Origin: Streptomyces cyaneochromogenes
GTDB lineage: Bacteria > Actinomycetota > Actinomycetes > Streptomycetales > Streptomycetaceae
Reading direction: 5' to 3'
DNA length: 64,000 nt
NCBI RefSeq assembly: GCF_003963535.1
Contig: NZ_CP034539.1
Location: 744,001 to 808,000 of the forward strand
Each line of letters starts with the position of its first letter. The first letter of the stretch is position 1. The translations under genes and the position numbers were made by a program. Positions 33,764 to 41,790 of the stretch are shown piece by piece. The notes under the pieces are model-generated. The model was not told the origin of the DNA and made no database searches. It saw only the letters and a list, made by a program, of their open reading frames with translations.

Positions 33764-35213
33764 CACCGACCGCCTCAACCACTCCGACCGTCACAACCAC
33801 TCCGCCCGTCACAACCACATCGGCGGAAAGGAGGTACCGGCCGCCTCCGGTGCCACCCTGCCCTTGATCGACCCGGCCACCGCCCTCCCCCACGGCACGG
33901 CCCCGCTCTCCGGCCCCGAGGATGTGGACGCCGCCTGCCGGGCCGCCGAGGAGGCCTTTCCCGGCTGGTCGTCGACGACTCCGGCGCAGCGCCAGGTCGC
34001 GCTGCTGGGCATCGCCGACGCCCTGGAGCGGGAGGCCGACGCGCTCGGCGCCGCCGAGGTGACCGATACGGGCAAGCCGCGCGCCCTGTTCCTCGCGGAC
34101 GAACTGCCCGCGATCGTGGACGTGTTGCGGTACTTCGGCGGAGCCGCCCGGAACCTGCCGGGCGCCGCGGCCGCCGAGTACACGCCGGGCCGCACCTCGG
34201 TGCTGCGCCGCGAGCCGGTCGGCGTGTGCGCCCAGATCACACCGTGGAACTACCCGCTGATGATGGCCGTGTGGAAGGTCGCCCCCGCGCTGGCCGCCGG
34301 TAACACCGTCGTCCTGAAGCCGTCCGACACCACGCCGTCGTCGGCCACGCTCCTGGCCCGGCTGGCCGCCGAGCACCTGCCGCCCGGTGTGCTGAACGTC
34401 GTGTGCGGCGACCGCGACACCGGGCGTGCCCTCGTCGCCCACCCGCACGTCCGGCTGGTGGCCGTCACCGGAAGTGTCCGCGCCGGGCAGGAGATCGCCG
34501 GCGCGGCGGCCGCCGACCTCAAGCGGCTGCACCTGGAACTCGGCGGCAACGCACCGGTGCTGGTCCACGCGGACGCCGATCTCGACGACGCGGTCGACCA
34601 GTTGTCCTCGCTCGCCTTCTACAACGCCGGGCAGGACTGCACGGCGCCGACCAGGATCCTCGTCGCCCGGAGCGTCCACGACAGCTTCCTGGCCCGCTTC
34701 GCCGACCGGGCCGCCCAGTTGCTGCCCGGAGCGCCGGACGACCCGCACGCCGACTTCGGACCGCTCGCGAACGCGGCTCAACTCGCCTCTGTAAGCGGCC
34801 TGTTGGAACGGCTTCCGGACCATGCGGAGATCGTCACCGGTGGCGGCCCGCTGGATCGTCGCGGCTACTTCCACCGGGCGACGGTGGTCGCCGGGGTGCG
34901 GCAGGAGGACGAGATCGTGCGGAGCGAGCTGTTCGGCCCGGTCGTCACCGTGCAGCCGTTCGCCGACGAGTCCGAGGCCTTCCGCCTGGCCAACGGCGTG
35001 CCTCAGGGGCTGGCCGCGAGCGTCTGGACCCGTGATCACGACCGTGTCATGCGGGCGAGCCGTGTGCTGCGGACCGGCGTCGTCTGGGTCAACACACACG
35101 GCACGACGGTGTCGGAGATGCCGCACGGCGGCGTCCGCCACTCCGGCTACGGCAGCGACCTCTCCCTCACGGGCCTGCTCGACTACACCCAGGTCAAGCA
35201 CGTCATGCTGTGA
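33756..35213 (+). CDS. Aldehyde dehydrogenase (aminobutyraldehyde/betaine-aldehyde type) with His-rich N-terminus
   Basis: From GTG 33756, overlapping the oxidase stop by 8 bases, the product has 485 residues. Motifs: ITPWNYPLMMAVWKVAPALAAGNTVVLKPS, catalytic Glu in LELGGNAP, catalytic Cys in YNAGQDCTAPTR, and SELFGPVVTV. The family resemblance is to gamma-aminobutyraldehyde dehydrogenases. The first ~22 residues (DRLNHSDRHNHSARHNHIGG) are an unusual triple NHS/NHI repeat rich in His, encoded by a short tandem DNA repeat at about 33775-33818. This extension lies outside the conserved fold. The enzyme would oxidise the aldehyde from the preceding amine oxidase. Confidence 0.86.
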   Translation: MADTDRLNHSDRHNHSARHNHIGGKEVPAASGATLPLIDPATALPHGTAPLSGPEDVDAACRAAEEAFPGWSSTTPAQRQVALLGIADALEREADALGAAEVTDTGKPRALFLADELPAIVDVLRYFGGAARNLPGAAAAEYTPGRTSVLRREPVGVCAQITPWNYPLMMAVWKVAPALAAGNTVVLKPSDTTPSSATLLARLAAEHLPPGVLNVVCGDRDTGRALVAHPHVRLVAVTGSVRAGQEIAGAAAADLKRLHLELGGNAPVLVHADADLDDAVDQLSSLAFYNAGQDCTAPTRILVARSVHDSFLARFADRAAQLLPGAPDDPHADFGPLANAAQLASVSGLLERLPDHAEIVTGGGPLDRRGYFHRATVVAGVRQEDEIVRSELFGPVVTVQPFADESEAFRLANGVPQGLAASVWTRDHDRVMRASRVLRTGVVWVNTHGTTVSEMPHGGVRHSGYGSDLSLTGLLDYTQVKHVML

Positions 35214-35235
35214 CCGGCGGCCGGCGCCGGCGGCC

Positions 35236-36870
35236 CTACAGCTTGGCGCCGAAGTTCTGCGTCCACCAGGGGCCGCCGGAGCCGTCGTGGATGCCCACGC
35301 CGATGTCCTTGAACGAGCAGTTGAGGATGTTGGCGCGGTGCCCGGGGCTGTTCATCCAGGACTCCATCACCGCCTCCGGGGTCTGCTGGCCCTGGGCGAT
35401 GTTCTCCCCGTAGGTGGACCAGCGGTAGCCCGCCTCGGTGATGCGCCGGCCGGGGTCCTCCCCGTCCGGGTTGGTGTGGTCGAAGAAGCCACGGGCCGCC
35501 ATGTCCTCGGAGTGGCCCTGCGCGGCCTTGTTCAGCAGCCCGTCCTCGGCGAGCGGACCGCACCCGGCGGCCGACCGCTCCTTGTTCACCAGCGCGACCA
35601 CCTGCCCGACGGTGTCCGTGGGGACCGGCTGGGACTGCGGCGTACTGGACGCGGTCCGGGTCGGCTTGGGTGTCGGCCGGGGAGTCGGCGTGGCCTTCTT
35701 GGTGGGTTTGGGGGTCTTTGAAGGGGTTGCCTTCTTCGACGGTGACGCGGACGGCGACGGAGACTTGGACGCCGACGCGGAGGTCTCGACGGGGCTGGCC
35801 TGCGCTAGGTCCAGATCCGGGGAGCCGGCGGTGCGCGCGGCGGTCGGCTCCTCGGTTCCGGTACCGGGGGCCTTGTCGAAGTACCAGAGGCCGCCGCCCG
35901 CCACGCAGGCCGCGACGACGACACCTCCTACGGCGCGGCGCCGGATGCGCCGACGGCGACGGGCCTCGCTACGGGAGGCCGCCCGGCCGCGCGCGGAACG
36001 GTGACCGGCGCCGCCCGGTCCGGCGTGGGCCACGGACGCGCTCAGCCCGGTGGCCGAGCCGACCGCGGCCATCCCGCCGGTGGCCGACAGCACCCGCTCC
36101 AGCAGCGCGGGCGCCGCGGCGACGAGCGCGAGGCCGGCCAGGAGTCCTTCGGCGGGCATCAACCCGCTCCACAAACCGGAACATTGCATGCAACCACGGG
36201 CATGCCGGGCTATTCGCTTGCGCCACAGCGCCGAGGGCCGGCCCTCCCAGGAGGCCAGCACGCCCTGCAGTTCCTGGCATCGGGGCCGGGAGTCCAGGGC
36301 CCGCACGACCACCCGAGCCGCCTCCAGCTGCGCCTTCATCCGCTGCACCCGGACCGCGGTGTGCTGCGGGGACAGTTCCAGGGCTGCCGCGACCTCGGCC
36401 CGGGTCAGCTCGCCGGCACACTCCAGCCACCACAGGGACAGCAGCCCTCGGTCGTCGGGCTCCAGCCAGCGCGTCGCGCGTGCGGTCTCCTGGCGCTGGC
36501 CGGACAGCTGGAGCTGCACCATCGTCAGGTCCACGAAGTCGGCGCCGGGATCCGCCAGGTCCTCGGCCTCCGACACGGCACCGGGGGCCGACTGGCGGTC
36601 CTGCCAGTGGGCCCGGACCTGGTTCATCGCGATCGCCACGAGCCAGGAACGGAAGCTCTCGGGGGCGCGCAGAGCGCCGAGCGCGTCGAGGGCGCGCAGC
36701 ATGGTGTCCTGCACGACGTCGTCGACGTCGACGGAACCGTTCAGAGCCCTCCCCACGACGTTGTAGACCAGCGGGAGGTACGCACCGACCAGGGCGTCCT
36801 GGGCCGCCTGGTCACCGCTTCGGGCCGCGGTGACCAGTGCCGCCAGTTCCGTCGTGCGCTCTGTACTCAT
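35236..36870 (-). CDS. ECF sigma factor fused to anti-sigma zinc motif, membrane helix and CAP domain
   Basis: A 544-residue protein from the ATG after GGGAAG. Order: sigma region 2 (~10-80, DVDDVVQDTMLRALDALG), region 4 (~125-185, LTRAEVAAALELSPQHTAVRVQRMKAQL), a Cys...HARGCMQC zinc-binding anti-sigma motif (~203-240), hydrophobic segments (~245-275 and a clear membrane helix ~315-335, VGGVVVAACVAGGGLWYF), a Ser/Thr/Pro/Lys linker (~340-425), and an extracellular CAP/SCP domain (GHSEDMAARGFFDHTNPDG, GENIAQG, SWMNSPGHRANIL). Sigma, anti-sigma and sensor are thus one chain, implying release of the sigma part by proteolysis or membrane-tethered control. It is convergent with the aldehyde dehydrogenase gene, 22 bp apart. 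Confidence 0.88.
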   Translation of the reverse strand: MSTERTTELAALVTAARSGDQAAQDALVGAYLPLVYNVVGRALNGSVDVDDVVQDTMLRALDALGALRAPESFRSWLVAIAMNQVRAHWQDRQSAPGAVSEAEDLADPGADFVDLTMVQLQLSGQRQETARATRWLEPDDRGLLSLWWLECAGELTRAEVAAALELSPQHTAVRVQRMKAQLEAARVVVRALDSRPRCQELQGVLASWEGRPSALWRKRIARHARGCMQCSGLWSGLMPAEGLLAGLALVAAAPALLERVLSATGGMAAVGSATGLSASVAHAGPGGAGHRSARGRAASRSEARRRRRIRRRAVGGVVVAACVAGGGLWYFDKAPGTGTEEPTAARTAGSPDLDLAQASPVETSASASKSPSPSASPSKKATPSKTPKPTKKATPTPRPTPKPTRTASSTPQSQPVPTDTVGQVVALVNKERSAAGCGPLAEDGLLNKAAQGHSEDMAARGFFDHTNPDGEDPGRRITEAGYRWSTYGENIAQGQQTPEAVMESWMNSPGHRANILNCSFKDIGVGIHDGSGGPWWTQNFGAKL

Positions 36871-37203
36871 CAAAAACTTCCCTGTCCTCGACGCCGAACG
36901 AAGCTGTCCGATACATGGGAGATCGGTCGACGAGCCGCGGATAACGGTTCTTCGGACGCTTGTTCCACGAGAGACTCACGGGGCCGGCGGGGTGGCGCAA
37001 TGGGGGAAGTCACATTGGCGGGACCCAGCCGTAGGCCGTCCGGAGAGACCGGCGAGTGACAAATGGGATGAAAAGTCAATCACCTTGGGTCGAATTCACC
37101 AGGTCGAGTGAACCAGATCTTGCGCGCGGCGCGTGAGGGATGCTCAGCCTCGACCGGGGGTAACTACCCGGATCAAATGCCCCCCCTGCGAGGTGGAGCG
37201 GAC
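36871..37203. promoter_or_regulatory. Divergent intergenic region between the sigma-CAP and STAS genes
   Basis: These 333 bp hold no supported gene. The region must hold promoters for both neighbours, and the STAS gene's ribosome site (ggtggagcgg) is at its right end. No promoter consensus could be assigned with confidence. Confidence 0.4.
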
Positions 37204-37644
37204 ATGACGCCGGACGCCGACGACCGCGCCCCCTACTCGACCGAGGACTTGGCCGCGGACTCTCTCCGCTCGGCGCCGCCCCCGGCGAACGCCCATGCCC
37301 GCACCCGTGGATGCGGTCCGTTCACCGTGGTCGAGGTCGTCGGCGAGATCGACCTGGCGACCGCCGTGTTTCTCACCGAGCATCTGGACGCGGCGGCGGC
37401 GCGGCCGGAGCCGGACGTCCTCGTCGATCTGCGCCAGGTGGACTTCTTCGACTGCTCGGGACTGCGCGCGCTGTGCCGGGCCGAATCGCGGATCAGGGAC
37501 CGGGGCGGCCGCCTCCGGATCGTCTCCGAAGCGCCGCGTATACAGCGACTGCTGAGCGGTGCGGGCCTGCTGGGCCGTTTTGCTCCCTTACCGGGCATCC
37601 CGGGGGAAGATGACGATTTCCGCACTCAAGGCAATAATCCGTAA
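37204..37644 (+). CDS. STAS-domain anti-sigma factor antagonist
   Basis: A 146-residue protein from the ATG after ggtggag. A ~37-residue acidic N-terminal extension precedes a STAS domain (FTVVEVVGEIDLATAVFLTEHL, then VLVDLRQVDFFDCSGLRALCRAE). The Ser in FDCSGL is at the phosphorylation site of SpoIIAA-like antagonists. Such proteins free sigma factors by binding anti-sigma kinases, and PP2C enzymes such as those encoded at 4967 and 53547 reverse the phosphorylation. Codon 129 is TTA (37588-37590), so full translation should need the bldA tRNA. No anti-sigma kinase gene is adjacent. Confidence 0.85.
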   Translation: MTPDADDRAPYSTEDLAADSLRSAPPPANAHARTRGCGPFTVVEVVGEIDLATAVFLTEHLDAAAARPEPDVLVDLRQVDFFDCSGLRALCRAESRIRDRGGRLRIVSEAPRIQRLLSGAGLLGRFAPLPGIPGEDDDFRTQGNNP

Positions 37645-37842
37645 CTCTGTTGGGGAAGCGGGAGATTCTCCGTGATCCAAACAGAACACGGTGATTCTCC
37701 GCAGCGATCCGAGGTGTCGACCGGGCGGCCCCACTCCGCCCGGCCGACCCCCAGTGCGAGATCGCGGGGGCCCTCGGCAGGACGCGCACTCCCCATCCGC
37801 GCGCCGCTGCCGAACTGCACAGGGCCATGCGATCCCGGTCCC

Positions 37843-38277
37843 TTAGAACGCGAAGAGGCTCGTCCCGTAGGAGCCCTTCACGCACTCGTTGGAGAAGGTG
37901 CGCTCATAGGAGACGCGCTTGCCCTGCCAGACGCCGTCGACCGTGACGATCACGGGGTCGTACTGCTTGGTGCACAGCACGCCGTCCCTGGCTCTCAGCG
38001 CATCGAAGTCCCCGCCCACGCCCCGCAGTTCGACACAGGCCGACATGGCGTCCGGGTGCGTGCCGGAGGCCGTCGGGGAACAGCTCAGGGTGACCGCGCG
38101 CACCGGCGTGGTCATGGTGGCGGTGTCGCCGTGGGCCAGGGTGAGCACCAGGGCCGAGGGGGCGTAGAGCGAGGCGGGGGCGGCGTCCTGGCCGGCCAGG
38201 GCGGATCCCGTGAGGGGTCCGCAGACGGCGGTGGCCGTGAGGCCGAGGGTCGCTGCCCAGCGCGCGGTGTTCCGCAT
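37843..38277 (-). CDS. Streptomyces subtilisin inhibitor (SSI) family protease inhibitor
   Basis: A 144-residue secreted protein from the ATG after GGAAGGA. Signal peptide ~1-28 ([22 protein letters not shown]). The mature domain has the four SSI cysteines (66, 81, 102, 132) and the family end [16 protein letters not shown]. The reactive-site loop reads CTKQYDP, where the P1 residue aligned with Met73 of SSI is Lys104, so trypsin-like proteases are the predicted targets. Several secreted proteases are encoded in the window, but no specific partner is evident. It stands alone. Confidence 0.9.
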   Translation of the reverse strand: MRNTARWAATLGLTATAVCGPLTGSALAGQDAAPASLYAPSALVLTLAHGDTATMTTPVRAVTLSCSPTASGTHPDAMSACVELRGVGGDFDALRARDGVLCTKQYDPVIVTVDGVWQGKRVSYERTFSNECVKGSYGTSLFAF

Positions 38278-38614
38278 TGTGTGCATCCTTCCGCTCGAGT
38301 CGAGGGTGTGTCGGCTCCGGCGCGATCGGTGCCGGAGCAACGAGCGGGAGTCTGCCGAGTCCGCCGCCGAAACTCACATCGACACCACGGGTTTCAGTAA
38401 CCTTGCGTATTGAATCAGTGGCGTGAAGTAACGGACTTCGAACGTTCCAACGCCGGAACTTGGCGGCTCTTGATCGTTCCAAGGCCCCTAGTGGCCGGTT
38501 TCCGCACGCTGATTAATAGGCCTGAAACATTCCGGTTGGGCCCTCCGGTTGAGCTCTCGGCTGACTCGCCGCCCGCCTCTTGTGTTCATGAAGCAGTGGA
38601 GTAATCGTCATTAC

Positions 38615-39169
38615 ATGATTACCAGCGAACAACGAGAGAAGCTGCGCGGCTGGTTCGCCGGCCGGCTGCCGGACGACCTCTTCGAGGAGCTGACCGAGGT
38701 CACGGTCGACCGCGAGGAGATCACCGTGATCGGCCGTATCCCCGCTCCCCACCTGGCCGAGGGCGTCTCGGCCGCCGAGCGGGAGGCGGCCGTGGAGGGC
38801 CGGATCCAGGAATTCCGGGAACGCACCCGGGAGACTCGGATCGGGGTGGCCCGGGAGGCGGAGCACCGGTTCCGCAGGAAGGTGTCCTGGGGCGTGGAGT
38901 GCGACGGTGAGCGTGCGTTGTTCACGCACATCGCCGCGCCGGTGATGACGCGGCTGCGCCAGCCCGAGCGCCAGGTCCTCGACACCCTGATCGCCGGCGG
39001 GGTCGCCCGCAGCCGCAGCGACGCCCTCGCCTGGTGCGTACGGCTGGTCCAGCGGCACACGGACGACTGGCTGGCCGAGCTGCGCGAGTCCCTGGAGAAC
39101 GTCCAGCGGGTGCGGGCCCAGGGGCCGGACACCGAGCCCGAGGAGGAGGCACCCAAGGACGGCGACTGA
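38615..39169 (+). CDS. Conserved hypothetical protein with N-terminal charged domain
   Basis: 184 residues from ATG 38615 (MITSEQREKLRGWFAGRL); an in-frame ATG at 38588 is also possible, and neither has a strong ribosome site. The middle (FEELTEVTVDREEITVIGRIPAPHLAEG) looks like a small alpha/beta unit. The C-terminal ~85 residues (PVMTRLRQPERQVLDTLIAGGVARSRSDALAWCVRLVQRH) look like a ribbon-helix-helix-type DNA-binding segment, followed by an acidic tail. There is no membrane segment. The function is not recognised; a role in transcription control is possible. The preceding 274 bp are relatively AT-rich. Confidence 0.7.
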   Translation: MITSEQREKLRGWFAGRLPDDLFEELTEVTVDREEITVIGRIPAPHLAEGVSAAEREAAVEGRIQEFRERTRETRIGVAREAEHRFRRKVSWGVECDGERALFTHIAAPVMTRLRQPERQVLDTLIAGGVARSRSDALAWCVRLVQRHTDDWLAELRESLENVQRVRAQGPDTEPEEEAPKDGD

Positions 39170-39363
39170 TGGAGGTTTCGTCCAGTCAGGGCACCGAAGA
39201 TGGATGAACCGTCCTCTGGTGCGGATCTCACGCCCGGCCGTACCGTCTGCAGATCCCGAGAGGACGGCATCCGCCCTGCCCGCACACCCCAGCGGCAGGC
39301 ACCTGGCCGTCGCCGCCGCCGCGCCACAACGCGCTCCACCGCCCCGCCCTCGCTGGAGCCCCC

Positions 39364-41028
39364 TTGTCCTCACAGTCCCCTCAGGCCTCGCAGTCCCCTC
39401 AGGCCTCGCAGTCCCCTCAGGGCCCGCAGTCCCCTCAGGCCTCGCAGTCCACACCCCCCTCCCCCGCCCCCTCCCTGACCGAGGTGGAGGCCCATGGCGT
39501 CGACCGCATCCCCGACGCCGAGCGCACCGCGACCCCGCTCGACCTGTTCCGCCTCGCCTTCGGCGGCGCCAACACCTTCTCCACCTGTGTCCTGGGCGCC
39601 TTCCCGATCCTGTTCGGCCTCTCCTTCTGGCAGGGCCTCGCGGCCACGCTGCTCGGGGTCGTCGTCGGCGCGCTGATCCTCTGCCCGATGGCCGTGTTCG
39701 GCCCGGTCAACGGCACCAACAACGCCGTCTCCTCCTCCGCGCACCTCGGTGTGCACGGACGCGTGGTCGGCTCCTTCCTCTCCCTGCTGACGGCCGTCGC
39801 GTTCTTCTCGATCTCGGTGTGGAGCTCGGGCGACGCCCTGGTCGGCGGCGCCCACCGGCTCTTCGGCCTGACCCGCGGCAACCTGTCGTACGTCGTCGCG
39901 TACGCCCTGTTCGCCGGGCTGGTCCTCGCGGTCTGCGTGTACGGCTTCCGCTTCATGCTGTTCGTCAACAAGATCGCCGTGCCCTCGGCCAGCGTGCTGT
40001 TCCTGATCGGCGCGATCGCGTTCGCCGGCGACTTCGACCCGTCGTACGCGGGCGTGTTCACGGACTCCGCGGATGCGGCGACCCAGTCGCTGTTCTGGCC
40101 CTCGTTCATCGGCGCGGCCCTGATCGTGCTGTCCAACCCCGTCTCCTTCGGCGCGTTCCTCGGCGACTGGTCGCGCTACATCCCGGCGAGCACCCCGCGC
40201 CGCAAGGTGATCGGCGCCGCGTTCCTGTCGCAGATCGCGACGCTGCTGCCGTTCGTGTTCGGCCTGGCGACCGCGAGCATCATCGCCACGAAGGTTCCGG
40301 AGTACGTCGACCCGGCGGCACCCGACTTCGTGGGCGGACTGCTGGCGATCTCGCCGGGCTGGTACTTCCTGCCGGTGTGCCTGCTGGCGCTGATCGGCGG
40401 CATGGCGACGGGCACGACCGCGCTGTACGGGACCGGGCTGGACTTCTCGTCGGTGTTCCCGCGGCTGTCGCGGGTGCAGGCGACGCTGCTGGTCGGCGGG
40501 CTGTCGATCGCGTTCATCTTCGTCGGGCGGTTCGGGCTCGACCTCGTGCAGTCGATCTCGACCTTCGCCACCATGATCATCACCTGCACCACGCCGTGGA
40601 TGGTCGTGATGATGCTCGGCTACTGGACCCGGCGCGGCTGGTACGACCCCGACGCCCTGCAGGTCTTCAACCGCCGCCAGCGCGGCGGCCGTTACTGGTT
40701 CGCGCACGGCTGGAACTGGCGCGGCATGACCGCCTGGTGGGTCGCGGCGCTGACCGGTGTGCTGTTCACCAACATCCCGGGCCAGTTCGTCGGCCCGCTG
40801 GGCGATCTCGCGAACGGGGTGGACATCGGCCTGCCCCTGTCCCTGGCTGTCGCCGCCGTCCTGTTCCTGACGCTGCTGCGGCTGTTCCCCGAGCCGAGGG
40901 CGGTGTACGGGCCCGAGGGCGCGCGGCTGGCGCGTACCGTCGAGGCGCCGGTGCCGCCGATCACGGGGCCGGGTGCGAAGGACGACGGGGAGCCGTTGTC
41001 AGACCCGTCCGCTACGTTGCGGACATGA
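39364..41028 (+). CDS. NCS1-family (cytosine/purine/allantoin-type) permease
   Basis: A ~554-residue membrane protein with about 12 hydrophobic segments. NCS1 hallmarks are PLDLFRLAFGGANTFSTCVLGAF near residue 60 and VFGPVNGTNNAVSSSAHLGVHGR (~117-139). It imports nucleobases or related heterocycles with H+ or Na+. The start is uncertain. TTG 39364 opens a run of QSPQAS repeats and has only ggag 3 bases upstream; GTG 39484 would remove the repeat. The stop overlaps the next gene (ATGA), so permease and hydrolase are coupled. Confidence 0.83.
   Translation: MSSQSPQASQSPQASQSPQGPQSPQASQSTPPSPAPSLTEVEAHGVDRIPDAERTATPLDLFRLAFGGANTFSTCVLGAFPILFGLSFWQGLAATLLGVVVGALILCPMAVFGPVNGTNNAVSSSAHLGVHGRVVGSFLSLLTAVAFFSISVWSSGDALVGGAHRLFGLTRGNLSYVVAYALFAGLVLAVCVYGFRFMLFVNKIAVPSASVLFLIGAIAFAGDFDPSYAGVFTDSADAATQSLFWPSFIGAALIVLSNPVSFGAFLGDWSRYIPASTPRRKVIGAAFLSQIATLLPFVFGLATASIIATKVPEYVDPAAPDFVGGLLAISPGWYFLPVCLLALIGGMATGTTALYGTGLDFSSVFPRLSRVQATLLVGGLSIAFIFVGRFGLDLVQSISTFATMIITCTTPWMVVMMLGYWTRRGWYDPDALQVFNRRQRGGRYWFAHGWNWRGMTAWWVAALTGVLFTNIPGQFVGPLGDLANGVDIGLPLSLAVAAVLFLTLLRLFPEPRAVYGPEGARLARTVEAPVPPITGPGAKDDGEPLSDPSATLRT
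39373..39444 (+). repeat. Four 18-bp tandem repeats (QSPQAS codons)
   Basis: Units start at 39373, 39391, 39409 and 39427 with sequence cagtcccctcaggcctcg; the third reads gggcccg at its end. If the permease starts at TTG 39364 they encode (QSPQAS)n in its cytosolic tail. The copies are nearly identical, so the array is likely variable in length. Confidence 0.9.
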
Positions 41029-41717
41029 CCAACTTCGTACTGGTGGCAGGGGCGTGGCTCGGGGCGTGGGCGTGGGACGAGGTGGCGGCCGAGCTGCGCT
41101 CGGAAGGGCATGACGCCCATCCGCTGACGCTGTCGGGCCTCGCCGAGAAGCAAGGTGTTCCCGCCGGGCAGCAGACCCATGTCCAGGACATCGTGGGGGA
41201 GGTCGAGCGCCTCGACCTGCGGGACGTCGTCCTCGTCGGGCACAGTTACGCCGGCGTCCCGGTCGGACAGGCTGCCGAGCGGCTGGGCGACCGGCTGACC
41301 CATGTGGTGTTCGTCGACGCCATGGTCCCGGTCGACGGAGAGTCGTCCCTCTCCGGCTGGCCGAGCGACGAGGTGCGGGAGGCGATCGCCGCGAGCGGCT
41401 TCTGGCCGCCGATGGGCGCCGACGACTACGCGGGTCAGGGCCTGACGGACGAGCAGATCGCACGGATCGTGAACGGCTCGACCCCGCACCCGGGGGCCAC
41501 GGCGATCGAGCCGGCGGTGCTCACGGGCGACCTCGTCGAGCTTGCGGGGACGTACGTCAAGTGCCTCCTCGACAGCGACGAACCCTGGGGTGCCGCGGCC
41601 GACCTGCTCAAGAGCGACCGCTGGGACCTGGTGAACCTGAACACCGGCCACTGGCCGATGTTCTCCCAACCGAAGGAACTGGCCCGGATCCTGCACGAGG
41701 CGGTGACCGGCCCCTGA
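41025..41717 (+). CDS. Alpha/beta-hydrolase (esterase family)
   Basis: A 230-residue protein starting in ATGA overlap with the permease gene. It has the fold start TNFVLVAGAWLGAWAWDEVAAEL, nucleophile Ser in GHSYAG (~residue 73), and a C-terminal LNTGHWPMFSQP with the catalytic His. It resembles the salicylate-esterase-like small hydrolases common in Streptomyces. Coupling to a nucleobase-type permease suggests it acts on the imported compound; the substrate is unknown. There is no signal peptide. Confidence 0.83.
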   Translation: MTNFVLVAGAWLGAWAWDEVAAELRSEGHDAHPLTLSGLAEKQGVPAGQQTHVQDIVGEVERLDLRDVVLVGHSYAGVPVGQAAERLGDRLTHVVFVDAMVPVDGESSLSGWPSDEVREAIAASGFWPPMGADDYAGQGLTDEQIARIVNGSTPHPGATAIEPAVLTGDLVELAGTYVKCLLDSDEPWGAAADLLKSDRWDLVNLNTGHWPMFSQPKELARILHEAVTGP

Positions 41718-41790
41718 TCCACACCCACCCCTACCGGTCGGTATGGTCGGCGTACAGCGCGTTCTCAGTGACGAGAGGCGGGGCCTACGC

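Noticed and set aside
39373..39444. CRISPR-like repeat array
   Set aside because: The 18-bp units are contiguous with no spacers and encode QSPQAS codons, so this is a coding minisatellite.
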